Origin: Gammaproteobacteria bacterium
GTDB taxonomy: Bacteria; Pseudomonadota; Gammaproteobacteria; Steroidobacterales; Steroidobacteraceae
NCBI GenBank assembly: GCA_025350055.1
Contig: JANXYK010000021.1
Span: 1 to 64,000 of the forward strand
DNA length: 64,000 nucleotides
Reading direction: 5' to 3'
The position numbers and the translations under genes are program-made. Below the pieces are notes generated by a model. That model was not told the DNA's origin. It ran no database searches and saw only the letters and a program-made list of their open reading frames with translations. Shown one piece after another: positions 62,314 to 64,000 of this stretch; the first letter of the stretch is position 1; each line of letters begins with the position of its first letter.

Positions 62314-64000
62314 TCAGCCACTTGGATGCACGGGGCGGCCGGCCAGACCAGGGATAGGGGTGACAGGGTTTGTGCCTGGCGGCCCGACGAGGATGGTCTC
62401 GCCAATCGCCCGCCGATATTCCCGCTCGTCGATCGCGTCCACCGAGCGCAGTTTCGCCAACAAGTCGTCGATCAGGGCACGCAATCCAGGCCCCGGCGTC
62501 CCGTGCGCAAACGAACTCTGGTACTTGATCGGCCCGGGAATGATCGAGACCAGGAACGCCATCTCGGCCAGTGTCAGCGCCGCGGGCTCGCGACCGAAAT
62601 AGGTGCGGGCTGCGGGCCGCAGGCCATGCAGGCCCGGTCCCCACTCGATGATGTTCAGGTAGATCTCGAGAATGCGATCTTTGCCGAGCGCCGACTCCAG
62701 CAGAAACGTGATTGCCAGTTCCTGGAGCTTGCGTCCGAGCTGCTTGTCGCGCGTCAGGAACAGGTTCTTGGCGAGCTGCTGGGTAATGGTCGATGCGCCG
62801 CGTGCAGCGGCGCCCCGCGACCAGTTGGTGAGCAACGCGGTGGGCAGTTCGTGCAGATCAATGCCGCGGTGCCCGTAGAAGCCTGCGTCTTCAGCCAGCA
62901 GCAGCGTGCGCACGAACAGTGGAGGCACATCGTGCAGTGCGATGAAGTCGGGCGACGCGGGCGAAACATCGATGAGGCGTCTGGGCGCAGCGCCGTCGTC
63001 CGGGCTGAAGGTGAAATCACCGCGCAGCCGCGCGATCGCCGGTGGCATCGTGCGTGGTGGCGTGAGCTTTATTTTCTGGGTCACCGCGAGCGAGGCGGGG
63101 TCTGCCAGGCGTCCGTGCGCCGACACGTCAATCATCGCCGAGCCCAGATCATGGTCGCCGCCCGGCGGTATCCCGAGGCTTTCGGGCACGGCCAGGCCTG
63201 ATGTGCCCAGCAATTGTGCGAAGTCCAGCCGCCGCACACTGATGGCGAGATCGACAAACGGATCCTTATCGAAATCGCGCAACGAAATTGAGCCCGCCAG
63301 GACCGCGCCGCCCACCGTCGCGTGTACGTCGGGGATGTTGATCGTGCCTTTGGAGCGCAGCCAGGCGCCATCGAATTGCAGGGACGCGTCCGTCGGATGG
63401 CCGAGTTGCGGATCGTCGGCGACGCTCTCCGCAAGCGTTCCCAGACGCACACCGCGCGCGCGCATGTCCATGTAGAAGCGCAGCGCATCGGCGTTGGCCT
63501 GAAGGTCCACGCGTCCGTCCGCGATACCACCAGCAAACAGCGGATGCGCGTCGCGCCGCACGTCGAGCAGGTGGCCGACGTCCAACCCACGTGCCTCGAC
63601 CTGCCACGCGCTACCCATCGGACGGGTCAACTTGCGGATGGACAGGCCGCCCTGTGGCTCCACCAACGTGAGTCGCAGGTCTTCACCGTGTATACCTGCG
63701 ACGTCCCAAGTTGTGGCCGGAGAACTCAAGCTGATCCCAGCTGTGCTGGTGAGAGCGGCGGCGCGGACGGCAAGTCGCAGGTGGCCGGGCCACGTGGCCG
63801 CGATCCTGTCCGCATGTACCCGCACGCCGGACCCGAGATCGAGATCGAATCCCTCGAGCTGCAGCCATCGCCAGACGCCGACGTGCACCTGCCCGATGTG
63901 GGCAACCCATCCATGGCGCGCTGCCGCGGCCTCGATCCGAGCGCGCACCGCGTGCTCGAGCATGGATCGCAACCATAGCGCGGCCAGGCTTGCGAGCAAG
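62314..64000 (-). CDS. AsmA-like/GT51 peptidoglycan transglycosylase, N-terminus beyond window
   Basis: At least 561 residues; the frame is still open at the right edge, so the true start lies outside. The C-terminal about 220 residues are a GT51 transglycosylase: catalytic Glu in LLLAEDAGFYGHRGID, then GASTITQQLAKNLFLTRDKQLGRK in outline and EIYLNIIEWGPGLHGLRPAA. The N-terminal part is beta-rich and AsmA/DUF3971-like (SGVRVHADRIAATWPGHLRLA in outline). No transpeptidase domain follows. Polymerises glycan strands, probably anchored in the inner membrane. Confidence 0.85.
   Translation of the reverse strand, partial: LLASLAALWLRSMLEHAVRARIEAAAARHGWVAHIGQVHVGVWRWLQLEGFDLDLGSGVRVHADRIAATWPGHLRLAVRAAALTSTAGISLSSPATTWDVAGIHGEDLRLTLVEPQGGLSIRKLTRPMGSAWQVEARGLDVGHLLDVRRDAHPLFAGGIADGRVDLQANADALRFYMDMRARGVRLGTLAESVADDPQLGHPTDASLQFDGAWLRSKGTINIPDVHATVGGAVLAGSISLRDFDKDPFVDLAISVRRLDFAQLLGTSGLAVPESLGIPPGGDHDLGSAMIDVSAHGRLADPASLAVTQKIKLTPPRTMPPAIARLRGDFTFSPDDGAAPRRLIDVSPASPDFIALHDVPPLFVRTLLLAEDAGFYGHRGIDLHELPTALLTNWSRGAAARGASTITQQLAKNLFLTRDKQLGRKLQELAITFLLESALGKDRILEIYLNIIEWGPGLHGLRPAARTYFGREPAALTLAEMAFLVSIIPGPIKYQSSFAHGTPGPGLRALIDDLLAKLRSVDAIDEREYRRAIGETILVGPPGTNPVTPIPGLAGRPVHPSG

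Overview
The window is a dense, GC-rich (roughly two-thirds G+C by eye) stretch of a Gram-negative chromosome. Outer-membrane and lipid A functions (a complete L-Ara4N pathway, an AsmA-like protein, an RND pump, an outer-membrane cytochrome-porin), an FNR-type regulator and the HutF/HutG branch of histidine degradation all point to a proteobacterium, most likely a gammaproteobacterium. This placement is inferred from gene content only. No rRNA, tRNA, CRISPR array, insertion sequence or prophage was recognised.

Layout. 1-4217 (minus): an amidase followed by a large secreted beta-propeller protein that runs off the left edge. 4.3-5.6 kb: two tandem toxin-antitoxin modules; the second has an in-frame stop in its antitoxin. 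5.6-8.1 kb (minus): feoA-feoB and a small Cys-rich Feo-associated protein behind a Fur-box-like site. 8.2-8.96 kb: a glycine-zipper envelope protein. 8.96-11.4 kb (minus): a bufferin operon (bufA precursor, MNIO enzyme bufB, partner bufC, DoxX protein), divergent from an ECF sigma factor and an NrsF-type membrane anti-sigma at 11.56-12.8 kb. 12.9-17.9 kb: an exported protein with an unusual start, rhlE, another VapBC-like module, an FNR-type regulator and scoAB. 17.9-26.8 kb (minus): a complete arn operon for 4-amino-4-deoxy-L-arabinose addition to lipid A, with ArnA split into two genes, behind a glutamate-synthase-like gene. 26.9-29.9 kb: DUF2892, AsmA and DUF1993 proteins. 29.97-38.7 kb (plus): an MsbA-like ABC exporter, a beta-propeller/MoaD-ThiS/MoeB-rhodanese trio and an AcrAB-like pump without an outer-membrane channel. 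38.7-40.4 kb (minus): a TlpA-like thioredoxin and DNA polymerase IV. 40.4-47.3 kb: hutI, divergent from hutF-hutU-hutH-hutG, a full pathway from histidine to glutamate plus formate. 47.3-50 kb (minus): a DUF4337 protein, a diheme cytochrome c4-like protein and a monoheme cytochrome fused to an outer-membrane barrel. 50.1-53.6 kb (minus): GH15 glucoamylase, an SDR dehydrogenase and a YidB-like protein. 53.8-59.6 kb: a YdgA-like protein, a frameshifted inorganic pyrophosphatase, an exported hypothetical protein, a Tat-type flavoprotein, and two decayed genes (a SIMPL-domain remnant and a frameshifted TraB/Tiki-like gene). 59.8-64 kb: an M20 peptidase, an XRE/nucleotidyltransferase pair with a perfect palindromic operator, and an AsmA-like/GT51 transglycosylase that runs off the right edge.

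Themes. Metal homeostasis (Feo, bufferin) and envelope defence (arn, RND, AsmA, MsbA-like) dominate. Four toxin-antitoxin-like modules and three or four broken genes mark accessory patches between conserved operons. The loci most worth pursuing are the bufferin/sigF-nrsF locus, the propeller/ubiquitin-like/E1-like trio, the cytochrome-porin pair, the divergent-active-site nucleotidyltransferase module, and the pyrophosphatase frameshift, which looks like a deletion between short direct repeats.
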